A DNA stretch of 64,000 nt. Source: Ephydatia muelleri. Lineage: Eukaryota; Porifera; Demospongiae; Spongillida; Spongillidae. Positions 22,549-34,400 of the stretch are shown piece after piece. Each line of letters opens with the position of its first letter. The stretch's first letter is position 1. The position numbers and the translations under genes are program-made. Location of the stretch: positions 7,970,982-8,034,981 of the forward strand of contig JABACO010000001.1 of the NCBI GenBank assembly GCA_013339895.1. Direction: 5' to 3'. The notes beneath the pieces are model-generated. The model was not told the DNA's origin and made no database searches. It worked only from the letters and a program-made list of their open reading frames with translations.

Positions 22549-25500
22549 CTGGTTCGAGTCCAGCCAGATGCGAATTTTTTTTTTACTTTTTTTAATTGCT
22601 TTCCAAAAAGCAATTTTTGTTTTTGATCTGTTGTACCAGCATGATTCGTTCCATTCAACCCGCGTCTTAAAAAGTATTTGCAGTTCAGTAGTTGGTTTTC
22701 TTTAGTACATGTGAATTCCATCCAATGGTACTGATGTGCTTGAACATTGCCTGATGGAAAATGCGAAGTGTCTACTATACTACATACCTCTGTACTATAT
22801 GTGCAGGGCTTCTATAGTCATATCCTGTTTTCACTGCTTCAGGTTAGGGACAAGATGCTGTATGCGGCTACCAAGGCAACAGTGAAGAGAGAGTTCCAAT
22901 CAGATGTTGTCGCTGATGAGGTGGCTGCTACCTCAAAGGTAGGGGTGTGGGAGGGGAAGTGGTGGGGGATGGGGAGGGGTGTGGGATGGGGAGGATGTGG
23001 AGGGGGAGGGTGTGGAAGGGGTGGGTGTGGGAGGGGAGAAGGGGTAGGTGTGGGAGGGGAGAAGGGGTAGGTGTGGAGGGGAGGGTGTGGGAGGGGATGT
23101 GGAGGGATGTGGCAACTACATGTATGGTCCTAGAATGATGTGCATCCATGCAAGCGATGTATGGGAGACATGCTGCATCAGTGCATGTGTGAACATAGTA
23201 TAATAAAGCATGTGACGTCAGGTCTACATGTATATCACTATGTACTCTGTCTCTTACGATCACAGTTTCAGAATATAGCTGTTTATCGTAATACCATCCC
23301 TACGTGCAACTTGTTTAATGTCTTTTTACACCATTATACTAATATCCAATAGAGGTCTTTTATTAATGTATTGCCATGTATACATTGTCAGGAGTGTACA
23401 ATCGCAAATCCTTGCAGGACAGTATGTGTAAATAGTACCAACCTATGGTGTGATCTGATCATGGTTACCATGGTTACCTCACCATCACCATCCTGATGAT
23501 CACTGTCATGCACCATCCTACCTCCTCCACTACATGTGCCTCCACCACGCCCTCTCACACAGGATGAACTCACACTCCAAGGGTACAACAAGCACATGGA
23601 GAGCAAGCAGGCAGCCCCGCCCCTCACCCAGGCCGAGGAGGAGCTGAAGATGCTGCATGAGGCCGAGGTGGGTGTGGTCAACACCATGTGTGTGGGTGTG
23701 TCTAGTGGTCAATAGACCAGTGACCGTATGGCAGCACTGACATGTTTTCATAGTATGCAAAAAGACAGCTCATTTCTACACAGTTGTGTTTATTTCACTG
23801 CTAAAGCTGTCATCCTTGCCATGTTGCTCATATTATCATGTACATGTAAGGTATGCAATGAAAGATGACCTGCACACGTATTATCTGGGAGCCAAATGTG
23901 GTGAGGTTGCATAAATTCCAAACCAGTACAGTTGTATCGTACTTGTATGTGTGCATGTGAGCTCGCTACTAAGGCTCTGTGTGCATGTGTCATACTTGTG
24001 ACAGCAGTGGTCGGGTCGTGTACAGTGATGATGAGATAACCTTTCATTGTGGTTTGAGTTGCAAGGTAGTGTACACTGTACAATTGCTGTGTCAGCTGCT
24101 TGTTGAGAATAGTACCAACTGTATCTACATTAAAGTTTAGTTAAATAATGTGTGCACCACAAACATGCCCACAGCACTGTATATTTGATTTTGGGCAGCA
24201 CAGTAATTACTTAATGTACTGTATGCATCACACATTGCACCGGTCTGGTACCCAATGGCAAGACATTTACACATTGTACACACACATATACACACATATA
24301 CACACCTACATATATACACACACCTACACACATACACACACCTACACACATGCAGCAACATGCGGACATAGGTACCACCACGAGACACTCCCACCTGCAT
24401 GGAGTGGCCTTCCCTGTGGACTCTGATGCCCTAGATGCTCTGGTGGACATGAAGACTGGCAAGCACAACTACGTACAGCTGGTGAGCATGGACAGCCTGC
24501 CATGCCTTTAGGTTACTGAATCCATTCCTAGAATCAACCATCGTTTAATCCATCATTTTAATACATTGGTTATCAGTCATGTATGCGTAAGCATGTAATG
24601 TGTGTGTGTGTATGAACTGTATATGTGTGTATGTGTGTGCGTGTGTGTGCACTTTGTTGGAACGATGGGAAGAAATGATTGGCGCATGTATGTATGTGCA
24701 GTGACAAAGGTTTGTCCACTGTTGTGCACTTGTGACTGCAATTCCATAAGGGCATTTGCTGATACACGCACATTGTGTAGATGCTACTGTACATGTGTAC
24801 CTCCATAAGGATGCTACAATATTCTGCACATGCATTGTACAGTAACTATATTATTGCCGGACCCCCTCCCATCCCCCTCTTTCCCCTCTTCCCTCTCCCT
24901 TCCCCTCTTCCCACTCTCATCCCCTCATTCCCTCATTCCCTCATTCTTCCGCTCCCCCTCTCACCCACACTCGTGTCCAGTCCATTGATGTGAAGAAGGA
25001 GGAGGTAAGGTTGGAGAGGACAGAGAATGGAGTGACAGCCAACTCGTTAAGGGACTACATACCAGACACCTCACCTCGCTACCACTTCTTCTTATTCAAG
25101 CACACCTTCGAGGGACACCATGAAGAATCTGTAGGTATGTCCAGGTGGGATCATTCCCGTTCAATGTGTGTTGTTCAAATAATTGTGTGCTGTTTAGAGG
25201 ACATGCACAACACACGGGCTTATGTGTACTTCCTTGTTAAGGCAATATTGCATGTATGTTATGTATATGCTGTGTGATTTATAACATTTAATTATGTAGA
25301 TGGAAAAACTTGTGTGGTGACACTTTCATATGATCATATTCACACATACACGTATTTATGTGTAGTTTTCTGTGCTACATGTACAGTAAACAGTATGCAC
25401 TGTAGTTGGGTACATCTCCAAGTACTGTGCACTCTTCTCTCTGCAGTGTTTTTGTATTCGTGTCCAGGATTCAAGAGCACCATTAAGGAGCGTATGCTCT

Positions 25501-25803
25501 ACTCATCTTGCAAAGAACCTGTTGTCAGTGTTGCTGAGAAGCAGCTGGGCCTTCAGGTTGCCAAGAAGGTTTGTTTGTGTGTGTGTGGGGGGGGGGGGGG
25601 GGGGGGGGTTGTGTCATGTGTGTGTATTCATATCATGTGTGTATGTGTGCTTGTAATTCTAGATTGAACTGGAGAGTGGCGAGGAACTGAATGAAGCATA
25701 TATAATGTCCGAGGTCCATCCCCAAGTGACAGCATACAAGCCAAAATTCAACAAGCCTCCTCCACCTGGCAACCGAAAGCGAAGCAGTGGACCATCGAGC
25801 TGA
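19279..25803 (+). CDS. TWF: Twinfilin, actin monomer-binding protein with two ADF-H domains
   Basis: Ten exons: 19279-19303, 19953-20030, 21690-21740, 21925-22055, 22843-22938, 23563-23667, 24356-24481, 24981-25134, 25447-25568 and 25663-25803, giving 342 residues (human TWF1 has 350). The N-terminus MSHQTGIEASD is nearly identical to vertebrate twinfilin. ADF-H domain 1 covers about residues 5-140 (LLEDTVPCYVFFR, MLYAATKATVKREF), domain 2 about 170-310 (YHFFLFKHTFEG, ERMLYSSCK), followed by a basic proline-containing tail of the type that binds capping protein. Twinfilin sequesters ADP-actin and caps or depolymerises barbed ends in the cytoplasm. Two introns are non-canonical: intron 1 is GC-AG and intron 3 is U12-type AT-AC. 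Two tRNA-Asn genes lie in intron 4, and minisatellites fill intron 2. A likely AATAAA signal is at 26048. Confidence 0.95.
19304..19952 (+). other. GC-AG intron of twinfilin
   Basis: The donor reads GAAG|GCAAGT and the acceptor ccctccacag. Only this pairing joins the first coding exon to exon 2 in frame and reproduces the conserved N-terminus. GC-AG introns are a known minor class of U2 introns with otherwise perfect donors, as here. Confidence 0.85.
20031..20355. repeat. 15-bp minisatellite starting at a splice donor
   Basis: About 20 units of ggtgtggtgttatta (with g/a and t/c variants) begin at the donor of twinfilin exon 2; the donor GTATGG is itself a variant unit. The open frames here (Leu-Gly-Val-Val on plus, Ile-Thr-Pro on minus) are repeat artefacts. 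Confidence 0.95.
20470..20640. repeat. Imperfect TG microsatellite
   Basis: (TG)n broken by TGTTGTGTGTATG units, in intron 2 of twinfilin. Confidence 0.9.
20965..21372. repeat. Foldback element enclosing a 19-bp minisatellite
   Basis: At 21017-21283 about 14 tandem copies of ccttaccactaacgcaagt are visible. The array is flanked by inverted sequences: gcgcataatgcggaggtct on the left and agacctccgcgtttcgcgc on the right, with caagaagtg / cacttgctg further out. The array thus appears to have grown inside a small inverted-repeat element. A related single-unit copy is at about 55690-55790. Confidence 0.7.
21741..21924 (+). other. U12-type AT-AC intron of twinfilin
   Basis: The intron begins ATATCCTTTT, a full match to the minor-spliceosome 5' splice site. 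It contains TTCCTTAAC at 21904-21912, a full match to the U12 branch site, and ends in AC at 21924, about 14 bases after the branch adenosine. The exons join in frame to read SWEEDLDNMVPPLLED, aligning with human SWDKDYDSFVLPLLED. No GT-AG alternative gives a twinfilin-like join. The intron also contains a C run followed by (CA)n at 21781-21812. Confidence 0.92.
22128..22201 (+). tRNA. tRNA-Asn (anticodon GTT), copy 1
   Basis: A 74-base cloverleaf: acceptor stem GCACCTG/CAGGTGC with discriminator G, D arm with GGTTAGCG, anticodon loop ctGTTaa, T arm CTGGTTCGAGTCCAG. The internal A box (tggcgcaaccgg) and B box (ggttcgagtcc) are intact, and a long T run follows directly as a Pol III terminator. 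It lies in the sense orientation in intron 4 of twinfilin. Confidence 0.95.
22202..22211 (+). terminator. Pol III T-run terminator of tRNA-Asn copy 1
   Basis: A run of T residues begins within three bases of the tRNA 3' end. Confidence 0.8.
22272..22320 (+). pseudogene. Decayed tRNA-Asn copy
   Basis: Carries ggttagcgcgtttggctgtta and ttcagccagc remnants of the neighbouring tRNA-Asn but lacks the acceptor stem and T arm. Confidence 0.65.
22381..22426 (+). pseudogene. Second decayed tRNA-Asn copy
   Basis: Starts gcatctgtcgcaaccggtta, keeps attcgagtcc of the B box, and lacks the anticodon arm. It shares the 'cacctacgttttggaag' flank with the other copies, so the array arose by tandem duplication. 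Confidence 0.65.
22499..22572 (+). tRNA. tRNA-Asn (anticodon GTT), copy 2
   Basis: Identical to copy 1 except for one base pair in the acceptor stem: GCATCTG/CAGATGC instead of GCACCTG/CAGGTGC, a compensated C-G to T-A change, and discriminator G is kept. A and B boxes are intact and a T run follows at about 22574. Confidence 0.95.
22939..23112. repeat. G-rich minisatellite just after a twinfilin donor
   Basis: Irregular units of ggtgtgggaggggagaagggg on the transcribed sense strand, with many GGG/GGGG runs and therefore G-quadruplex potential. It begins directly after exon 5. Confidence 0.9.
25587..25609. repeat. Poly-G run
   Basis: About 21 consecutive G after a TG block in intron 9 of twinfilin. 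Confidence 0.9.
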
Positions 25804-26047
25804 GATGTGACTTTTTAGGGGTCTTAGTGTAACCCAACAATAATGCGTTTGTTATTATTGGGAGCTTTGCTCTGAGCTTAGTTCGTGTACAACAAAGTGA
25901 TCAGAGAGTGTATTATATTAATATTTGGGGACACTCCCTCTATTGTTCAAATCGATATGTGGAGTACGTACTGTAACGTGCATGAAACCTGTGTGCTCTA
26001 CTAGTGTCGAAGAATGAGTTCTTTGATTCCAGAAGTTGCAGTTGTAT

Positions 26048-26053
26048 AATAAA
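26048..26053 (+). terminator. Likely polyadenylation signal of twinfilin
   Basis: AATAAA about 245 bases after the stop codon. Confidence 0.55.
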
Positions 26054-27250
26054 ATCAGCTCTTCTTTTTATTTCTTGCTGATCCACTGCTCCGAGATGCT
26101 TTCCTTTTCCGCGTTATTTCGTTCGTGCACCGATTTGTATACGCAAAAATGGTATTGTGATCTGAAAGTGATGTACGCATGGAGACATTATTTTCATTCG
26201 GAGCGGCCACTATTTTCGATGGCGCAATTTTCGATGCCCATGCAGAGCGTTATGGCTGCGACATCGCACTTAAAAACTAAAAGTTAAGCAACATGCACGC
26301 TCACATCAATGAGATCTTGAAGATAGACAATCAATTGTGTGTTATGGGAATTGCGTGCTTGTTATCGTTATGCAAACAAGTGGGGAGCGATTATTCGATA
26401 AGCTGTTGAGTCCAATATCCGTTATATGGCTAAATCATGTATAGCGTAGAGTGAGTTTGGTGCCAGTGTTATAGCTACATGTACCTACCATTATCCTGTG
26501 ATGATAATATCACAGAGCTATATCAAAAGGTAACCTCAATTGCATAGGATATACATGCATGCATAAATGATTATAATCTCAATGTATATTCGCGAGGCGT
26601 GCAAATACGAGCTGTATGATTAGCAAGTGATAAAGTACGGCGACTATAGAACCAAATATCTCATAGCCATCAATGTAGCCTGTGCAATTCAATTCTCATG
26701 CATGCACTGCCAATGATTGTCTCTTTTGGCCGATTAGATTATCAAACGTAACAATTCCATTGCCTTAATTGTTCTTTATTTTGCCGTGGTTGTGTCTTAT
26801 CAGATTTGAGTGATTCATGGTGTATGAAAGTGCTTAGTAACATGATTGCTGAGATAAACTCAAACGCCATTGATAGATGTTTCGAGATTGCTATATACCA
26901 ATATCCGCTGAGTCATGCATTTCAGTATTGTCGCATGGAATTAAAATGTCTTCAATTTCCGCGCGTGCATGTATTGCTAGAACTGTGCCGCTGCATTTGC
27001 ATATACATGACTGCGTTGAAGTTTTATTTACAAACCGAATTGTTATGCAAAATAGGGCCAGCACAAAAAAGTTTGCATGCATGTATTATAGATGTTATAT
27101 GCAAATTCGTCTCCTTTAATTGATGCACAACATACACAACAGGAAATTGGAAAGTATCCTGTATAGTCAACGTGAATGTAACTCATAAAGTAAATAGATT
27201 AACGTAAGCCGCCACATTGGGATAGAAAGCGGGGATTTTGTTTTCTGCAT
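26054..27250. other. Intergenic, no gene seen
   Basis: Both strands were read; only short open frames without splice logic or recognisable family were found. Confidence 0.5.
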
Positions 27251-27258
27251 TATAAATA
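27251..27258 (+). promoter_or_regulatory. TATA box of the secreted-protein gene
   Basis: TATAAATA about 60 bases before the start codon at 27311; the spacing leaves room for a short leader of about 30 bases. Confidence 0.6.
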
Positions 27259-27310
27259 GTCAGTTTTCCCATGCACCTTTTCACCCAAAGCACTTGTACT
27301 TGTAAGCAGA

Positions 27311-27998
27311 ATGATTCGTACATGCTCTTTAGTTTGCGTCTACACGTTGATCGCATCCGCTATTACAATTGGCAGTTCTTTTGCACGTGAGTCTTACTTC
27401 TACCATGCACGCACGCACGCGGCTATATACCGCCGTGGGGTTGTATACATGTACTGTATACAGTGCATATATGCTTTGACAGAATGCCAGGTACAGAACG
27501 TCTCGCAACCTAACTACGCAGTGAGGCCACGGTACTCCTTTTCGTGCGCTGCGCCGTGCACTTCCTGGGACGTCTACGTTTTGGACTATCCCGCGGCTGC
27601 AACCCGCGGTTGCCGCCTGCCTTGCCACGTGAGCACTAACATCAGCGGGACTGGCAGCGTCCAGCCAATGGGGAGCGAGCTCCAGATGAATTTCAACGGC
27701 AGCGCACTGACTCTTAGCACAGTTTTGGGCAAAATACGGATCGTTGCTCAATGCGTCTACGAACAAAATTCTCTTCCGTCGACCTACAGAGAAGGGCTGA
27801 TGCTAAGAGTTGGTAAGGTGCATGTAGCGCCCCCGCACATCATTGCGTGGCATTGTCGTTAATTCCAGGATTGCTTTCTTGTACTTGCATGTAGACTACA
27901 GAGGCGTGACGACGAGTACTCCAAAGCCGTACGCGTGTGGCTCAAGACAAACGCCACTGTCAATATCGCCTTCCCCAAACTCTGTCTCTGAAAGATGA
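27311..27998 (+). CDS. Small secreted cysteine-containing protein of unknown function
   Basis: Three exons: 27311-27386, 27483-27812 and 27895-27998, with GT-AG borders and matching phases (1 and 1), giving 169 residues. Exon 1 is almost exactly a signal peptide (MIRTCSLVCVYTLIASAITI, then small residues SSFA). The mature part has seven cysteines (QC, SCAAPC, GCRLPC, AQC, YACG) and three N-glycosylation sequons (NVS, NIS, NGS). The spacing and the pattern 'YSFSCAAP ... LTLSTV ... IVAQCVY' resemble an Ig-like beta sandwich, but this is weak. A TATA box lies at 27251. I do not recognise the family; it could be a receptor fragment, a secreted ligand or an effector. Confidence 0.7.
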
Positions 27999-28188
27999 AT
28001 TTATTCGTGCCGCTCTGCATTCCGTGTTGCTCATGCATGCCCAATCGCATATCAGATTTAATAATGCTAATGTCAGTTTTTAAAATAATGCACCCATGCA
28101 GTTAGCGTCAGAAGGCAATTTTAATCTCGGAGGGAGGTCCGCGGCTTGCAGTGCGAAATGTAATGACATTCACGAACAATCGGTATAT

Positions 28189-28430
28189 GGGACGAAAATG
28201 TCGTATATCGTTATAACGTATATGAAAGTTATAAAAATGCATCACGCTCACGTGTGAATAGTTATAACTTCCAAAGGGTTAACGCTATCGAGTTCTTATT
28301 TCATACTACACCATTTCTCTATGTGAAAAGCTATTTTGGTGTCTTGTAACAAGACAGTGCCGACCTTACGACGTTCGATGCCCCATGAGGGTCATAACCG
28401 CCATGTCATGCGCATTATGGTGTAAACATT
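28189..28430. repeat. Foldback-family element, copy D (partial)
   Basis: Begins gggacgaaaatg and carries gttataaaaatgcatcacg, ataacttccaaagggttaac, ctacaccatttctctatg and a 'gatgccccatgagggtcata' block shared with copies A, B and C. One arm only. Confidence 0.75.
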
Positions 28431-31400
28431 TCGAATTTTTCAATTCGCTTGTTTTATTTTATTTTTAAAAAGAAGATGAAGACTTCTTCAAGTGTAAGGT
28501 ACCTGAGGTATTCAGATCTGATTACCTTTTTTGACAGGTTGATGGTCTTGTGTATGTACTGTACTGGAACGTGTTGTTGTTTCCAGTGAATTGGAAGTTA
28601 GATGGATTGAATACTGGGATGTCAAGGAGTCAACTGAGGAGGTGGATGTCGTAGGTGAGGTGGGATGGAAATGATTAAGGTTGTCCAAATAATATTCAAT
28701 CATAATGGTGCATTGATTATATCTAAGTTAGCTTCTGCAGTAAATAAATCACTCTTCATGCTTCACTTCACAAACGCTTTCAACACTGCACGGAGAGATA
28801 AAATGTGTCAGAACAGCTAGCCTGATCTGTATTTCCCTTTATCCCCTCTGTCTATTCTGATATTGACTTATCTATCGCCACTCAACTAGATTCATTGATA
28901 GGTGATGTGCCGGGTATTTCATCAGTACTCACCTAGATACAACTAATTATTTAAAGATCATTAGTGAGAGGTTGACACACCTATCAATACATGCTGCCTA
29001 CTTTCTTCTGTGCCCATACTGAACTTCCAAAGTTACGCCACTGTCTTCGCACAACACCTTTCTGTTCATATTATCTCAATTTGATCAATATGATTACTGT
29101 TGTCATGTCCAATTGATATCTTAAACATCCAACTTTCTAGTGATCATTCCGCTTGAACCTAGCAAGCTGTACTCCCAGTAAGGTACACATCGTGGTTGTG
29201 GCTCAATGCATTATCATTGTCATCATTGGGTATGATTCCACCTTCCAGTCTGCTATCAGCCTATAGGCCTAGACAATATGTAAACCCAGCTGCTATCAGT
29301 ATTGCGGTTCTGAGGTTAGCATTCTTGTCAATCATGGCCTAATTAAGCTGCAGCAAAAGCACTGATCAAACATCATTCACAGGACATTTGTAGCAGCTAA
29401 GATCACATCTCATCTTGAACTCCGTGGAATCTCTTTTTCTGATGGTAAAAAGGCTATACTGTGCAACTTTGGTACCATGGATATGAGGAAAACTACTTAT
29501 ATAGGATGTAACTTGCTTAATTATCTAATTTAGAGCAGGGTTTCATCAGTGGAAGCAGGGGCAGAAAGAGGGTTGACCAAGCTGAGAAAAAGAAATCTGG
29601 ACAGCGTAGTTATCTTTTTTGTTCCAGTTGTCATCAAAACTTCAGGGGTTTATGCGAATTATACATCATCATTCATGAAGGGTCTTGCTCATCATACTCT
29701 CAAAACATCAGGGGAAGTACAGACATTTTCACACTTTAACTCCTGTTGCTACTGGAAACTGTCTTTCTGTGTTGAGGGTCATTCTGTGAGTGATGAGCAA
29801 GCTTTGTGACTTACCTCTTCAGATTTTGCTCCAACTTCTCATATATTTTGGTCTTGATATGAAGTGATGTGCACCATTTATTGAACTTTAATGGTTTATG
29901 AAATACACGCCACTGCATGAATAATAAAAATTTTAATTAAAATTGCAACTTTGAACACTTATTATATCTTTGTCACTATGCGACTGACAGATGTGTTCTT
30001 GGCATCAAATTGAAGGTCATTTTAAGTAGAACTGAGTTGGCATGGTGCAAACAGTGCTCAGTGTATGAAAACTCCATGTATGTCACACTGGAAGTCCAGT
30101 AATATCCCATCCATGTCGGTAGATCACTGCACAATGAAAAAGTGGGTTGAGGGTAACATCTATGGGTCATATGGAATGACCTGAAGTGTCCAATCTCAGC
30201 CAAAATATCATTATCACATGGTACTCATTAGGGTATATGTGCAAGCCTCAAGCATGAGATGGGACCACTGATTGCCAAGAGGCTGTGTGGGAGGCTGAGG
30301 CTGACAACAGGTAAGCCTTATTGGGTGCAGCTAGGTGGAATAATTATTGAGCAAAGATGTAAGGCGCTGGTCATCAATTCACTGTGACAACTCTCTCTGT
30401 GGAATGGGAGGGAAGACTAGGACAAATTCAACTTTGATAGCATTACGGTGATAAACTTTAGATCTGAACCTTATGATAGCTAGCTTGTATAAAGATGTGC
30501 ATGTATTGTATATGCATGTCGTACCACACTTGAAAGCAATGAATTAACCTAAACACATTTAATTTTTTCACAGCTTTGGAATGCAAGCGCCAACACTCAT
30601 AATTTATAATTCCTGTGGCAAGTCAAAATTATGTCAATGAGATCAATCTGTAAGAGGTGATTAGAGCAATTAACAGACACAATATGCAGCTATACCGACA
30701 CTAGGAGTTATAGCTGAAGCCGTGATAGCAGACCGTTGCCTACAATAGGACGGCTGAGCGGACGTTTCGTAGCTGCTTAGATGTCAAGCTGAGCACAGAT
30801 TTACATACTGCTCAACAGCACTCCTAGGCAGGAAGGAGTATGTGGTCTAGAAGTATGACTAACATGTGTCCAAAAGGTACGTCTAATTTGCTTCAAAAAC
30901 ATTATGCACTGTATAGGCACATGTATATGTTACGTACCAGGGCAAACGTCTTCTTAACACCATGCAGCATGCAAACTGACATGAAGTATTGCGTATTAGC
31001 ATTAAGGTATACTAGAGCTCACAAACGCCATCCGATTTCATAGTGTCGTTGTCTGACTGCTCGTATAAAAGTCAGTACGTACGGGGAAAATATAGAACGT
31101 GCTTTAGCAAGCTGCGTTATGGTATACGGCTGCACTATTTAAATACAACATAAATAGAAATCAAAGACATGGAGACCTTGATGCCCACAACTATATAACG
31201 CATCTCGAATACTTGCTTTGAGATAGCCAGCAAGCTAACTTCGCCAGATGCACCCCGCCTAATTTCCCTTCGTATGTAGATAACCTTTTTCCATACGCTT
31301 CACTGATAACGGCACTTCGTGAATCTTGCGAAAATGTACATATACGCTTTGCATGCACTTACACACTCATTTTTGAATGCAACTAAAAATTATTTACACG

Positions 31401-31490
31401 TGGCGATTGGCTCCCATTACGTAACCACCATTGGTTAGTAACATTGTTAATTATTTTGGTCGATGAATTTTGGCAATTCTCGATTTTGCA
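28431..31490. other. Gene-poor interval, possible old retroelement remains
   Basis: No multi-exon gene could be built. The open frame at about 29549-29809 has a faint resemblance to the far C-terminus of non-LTR or DIRS-type polyproteins, but I cannot support it. The last part must contain the VWA gene 2 promoter. Confidence 0.4.
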
Positions 31491-34400
31491 ATGGCATCAG
31501 GGGGAGCGTCAGAAGTTTCTCTAACAGCAATAGCGGAATTCAGCTCGTATTCACCCGCCGTGCGGCACGACTGCTGGGCTGTCGTGGAAATAGCGGCTCC
31601 GTCGTGCAAACTAGAGTCTAGAGCACCTATCGACATAGTCGCTGTGATCGATACGAGTGGTTCGATGGAAGGAGAGAAAATCGACCTTGTCAAATACACA
31701 CTACTGTTTGTGATAAACCAACGTAAGTAAATCGCATGCAGTGTGACAAGCTGAAATGTAATTAAGATCAACTCTCGACCTTACTAGTTACGATTACGTG
31801 CTTGACAAAAAAAAAAAAAATTCTCCTGTATGCTTGTATTCTGTTACTGTGGAACTAAAGTCATTCGCGCATACAATAGGATTTGTATTATACCAGTCAA
31901 AGTCATCCATCGTCGCTCCTATTGTTCCTCCCTTCCCTCACCTCCCTCTTCTCCCCTCCCTCCTCTCCCTCTCCTCCCTCCCTCTCCTCCCTCCCTCCCC
32001 TCCCTCTCCTCCCTCCCTCCCTCCTCCCTCCACCCTCCCCTCCCCTCCCCTCCCTCTCCTCCCTCCCCCTCCCTCCCCTCCCTCTCCTCCCTCCCCTCTC
32101 TCTCCTCCACTCCATCCACTCCCTCTCCTCTTTAACATTAACATAGCTAGTGGAAACGCAAACATTTTTGACCCAAAAGATATGCTATTAAAGATCTCTG
32201 CCATTTCTGTTAGCTAGTGTGTTTCAAAAGCACCCAATCGTGATGTTCCCGGATATCTGGGGTGCTGTACAGATGCATGTTCAAACATTCTAGGATCCAA
32301 TGATGTGCACAGTAACAGCCCGCTAGCTTAATGGACTGTAGTCATAAAGTTAACATTCCTGGATACCTCATATTCCATGTAACGATGGGTGTCATAAAGA
32401 AATGTTGAGTTGGGTGTGCAGCTGACCAACTACATGTAGCTAATAGCTGGCATTGAGGTGCGTGTTGACCCTATATGATGAATTTTCTGTAAACAATGGA
32501 TTGCAGTATGATTAGCTCTTTGGAAAGTGGGAGTATTATGGCCTATAGGTAGTCGCTTCCTACAGGGCTATGCTGTAGGGTTTGTGATGAGTTTGTGTAC
32601 AGTGGAGAGGAAGTTACACAAGGTGATCCACTGTTGATGCTGGTGTGCCATTGCAGCAATGGCACTGAGAGAGTTGCTCAGATGTAAGGGCAAGTATTTA
32701 CACCACCATGCTGATGACTTGGCTTATGCTGGAAGCTATCTGACATTAATTCTAAATGACTTCGTCTCATTATTCAGTTAGCCAATTATGTTACGATTAC
32801 TTGCTTGACAAAAAAAATTACCTGTATGCTTGTATGCTGTTACTGTGGAACTAGGAAGTCATTCGCGCATGCAATAGGATTTGTATCATACTAGCTACAC
32901 TCAAAGTCATCCATCGTCGCTCCTATAGTTCCTCCCTTCCTTCCCCTCCATATCCTCCCCTCTCTCTCCTCCCCTCCTTCCCTCCCTCTCCTCCCCTCCC
33001 TCTCCTCCCCTCCCCTCCTCCCCTCCCTCTGACAGACACTAGCGAACCCCGTCCCTAACAACCGGCACTCTCCAAACCCCCTCTCCTCCCCGCCCCTCAA
33101 CCTCCCCTCCCATCCCTCCCTCCCTCCCCCCCAATCTCTCCCCCCTACTCCTCCCCTCACCCCCGCAAATCTTCTCCCCCCACTATCCCCCTCCCCTCCC
33201 TCTCCTCTCTCCCCTCCCTCTCCTCTCTCCCCTCCCTCCTCCTCCCTCCCCTCTCTCTCCTTCACTCCATCCACTCCCTCTCCTCTTTAACATTAATATA
33301 GCTAGTGGAAACGGCAAACATTTTTGACCCAAAACATATGCTATTAAAGATCGCTGCCATTTCTGTTAGCTAGTGTGTTTCAAAAGCAACCAATCGTGAT
33401 GCTCCCAGATATCTGGGGTGCTGTACAGATGCATGTTCAAACATTCTAGGATCTGATCATGTGTACAGTAGCAGCTAGCTAGCTAGCTAAATGGACCGTA
33501 GTCATATAGTTAACATTCCTGGATACCTCATATTCCATATAACGATGGGTGACATACTGTAAAGAAATGTTGGGTTGGGGTGTGAAGCTGACCAACTACA
33601 TGTAGCTAATAGCTGGCATTGAGGTGCTTGCTTTGCTGAGCTGTATCAAAAGTTTCTTGGTTGAAGCAACACTGCTCTTTAAAGGTCTAGGTGTGTATCA
33701 GCCACCACTTCCTTGGTTGAGTGATTGAGATAAGGACAATTTAAAAGTCCTTTGTCCGTGGGAAGGTAGATGTCTGGGAGAAATGCGCTATCACATGCTG
33801 CTGTAAAGTCATATCCAGCAGCATTTGTTAGCAGACACTTCAGTGTGAATCATGCAGGCTTATTCATGCACTGTTAGATAAGAAATGGAGACATTTAGTG
33901 CAGCACGTGACCACCCACATAGCAGCTAAGTTCTGGGACAGATCACGTGCTCAAACCTGTAGGTCTTCACATTTGTGTATCTTAATGTAGCCTGTGTATG
34001 TATCACACTATGTTGTTCAATTGTTTTTGTATTCTATGTTTATGTATTGTATTAATTATCAGTACTCATTTCGTATTACTTAAGAAGTGGAATTGTAAAT
34101 GTACGCTGTACTGTAATTGTCTAGTAATAATTATCCAAAGCAGTTACTGAAATGAACATGTGCATGCCTTGCATGTGTTTATTTAATCTTATTCATACAT
34201 CAGTATTAGCTCTTAACCTAGCTCTCAGAGTTTAATTTTCAAATGTAACCATGGTGATGACATCATTTACTTGCTAGAGTTTAACTCTTTGAACGCCAAG
34301 TGAGTATAAACATGCATACTCACAAAACGAGAATTATTTGCCTCACCATTCATGCAGTGCTATGTGTTAATTGTGTGGATCAAAATCACTTTTTAAAATA

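Noticed and set aside
31903-33274. Pro/Ser-rich and Gly/Glu/Arg-rich reading frames in VWA gene 2 intron 1
   Set aside because: They follow the polypyrimidine repeat on each strand and have no splice logic.
31787-33629. Reading the two direct repeats as LTRs of a small retrotransposon
   Set aside because: Copies do not have TG...CA ends, no primer-binding site or polypurine tract borders the inner part, and the inner part is only about 300 bp of non-LTR reverse transcriptase.
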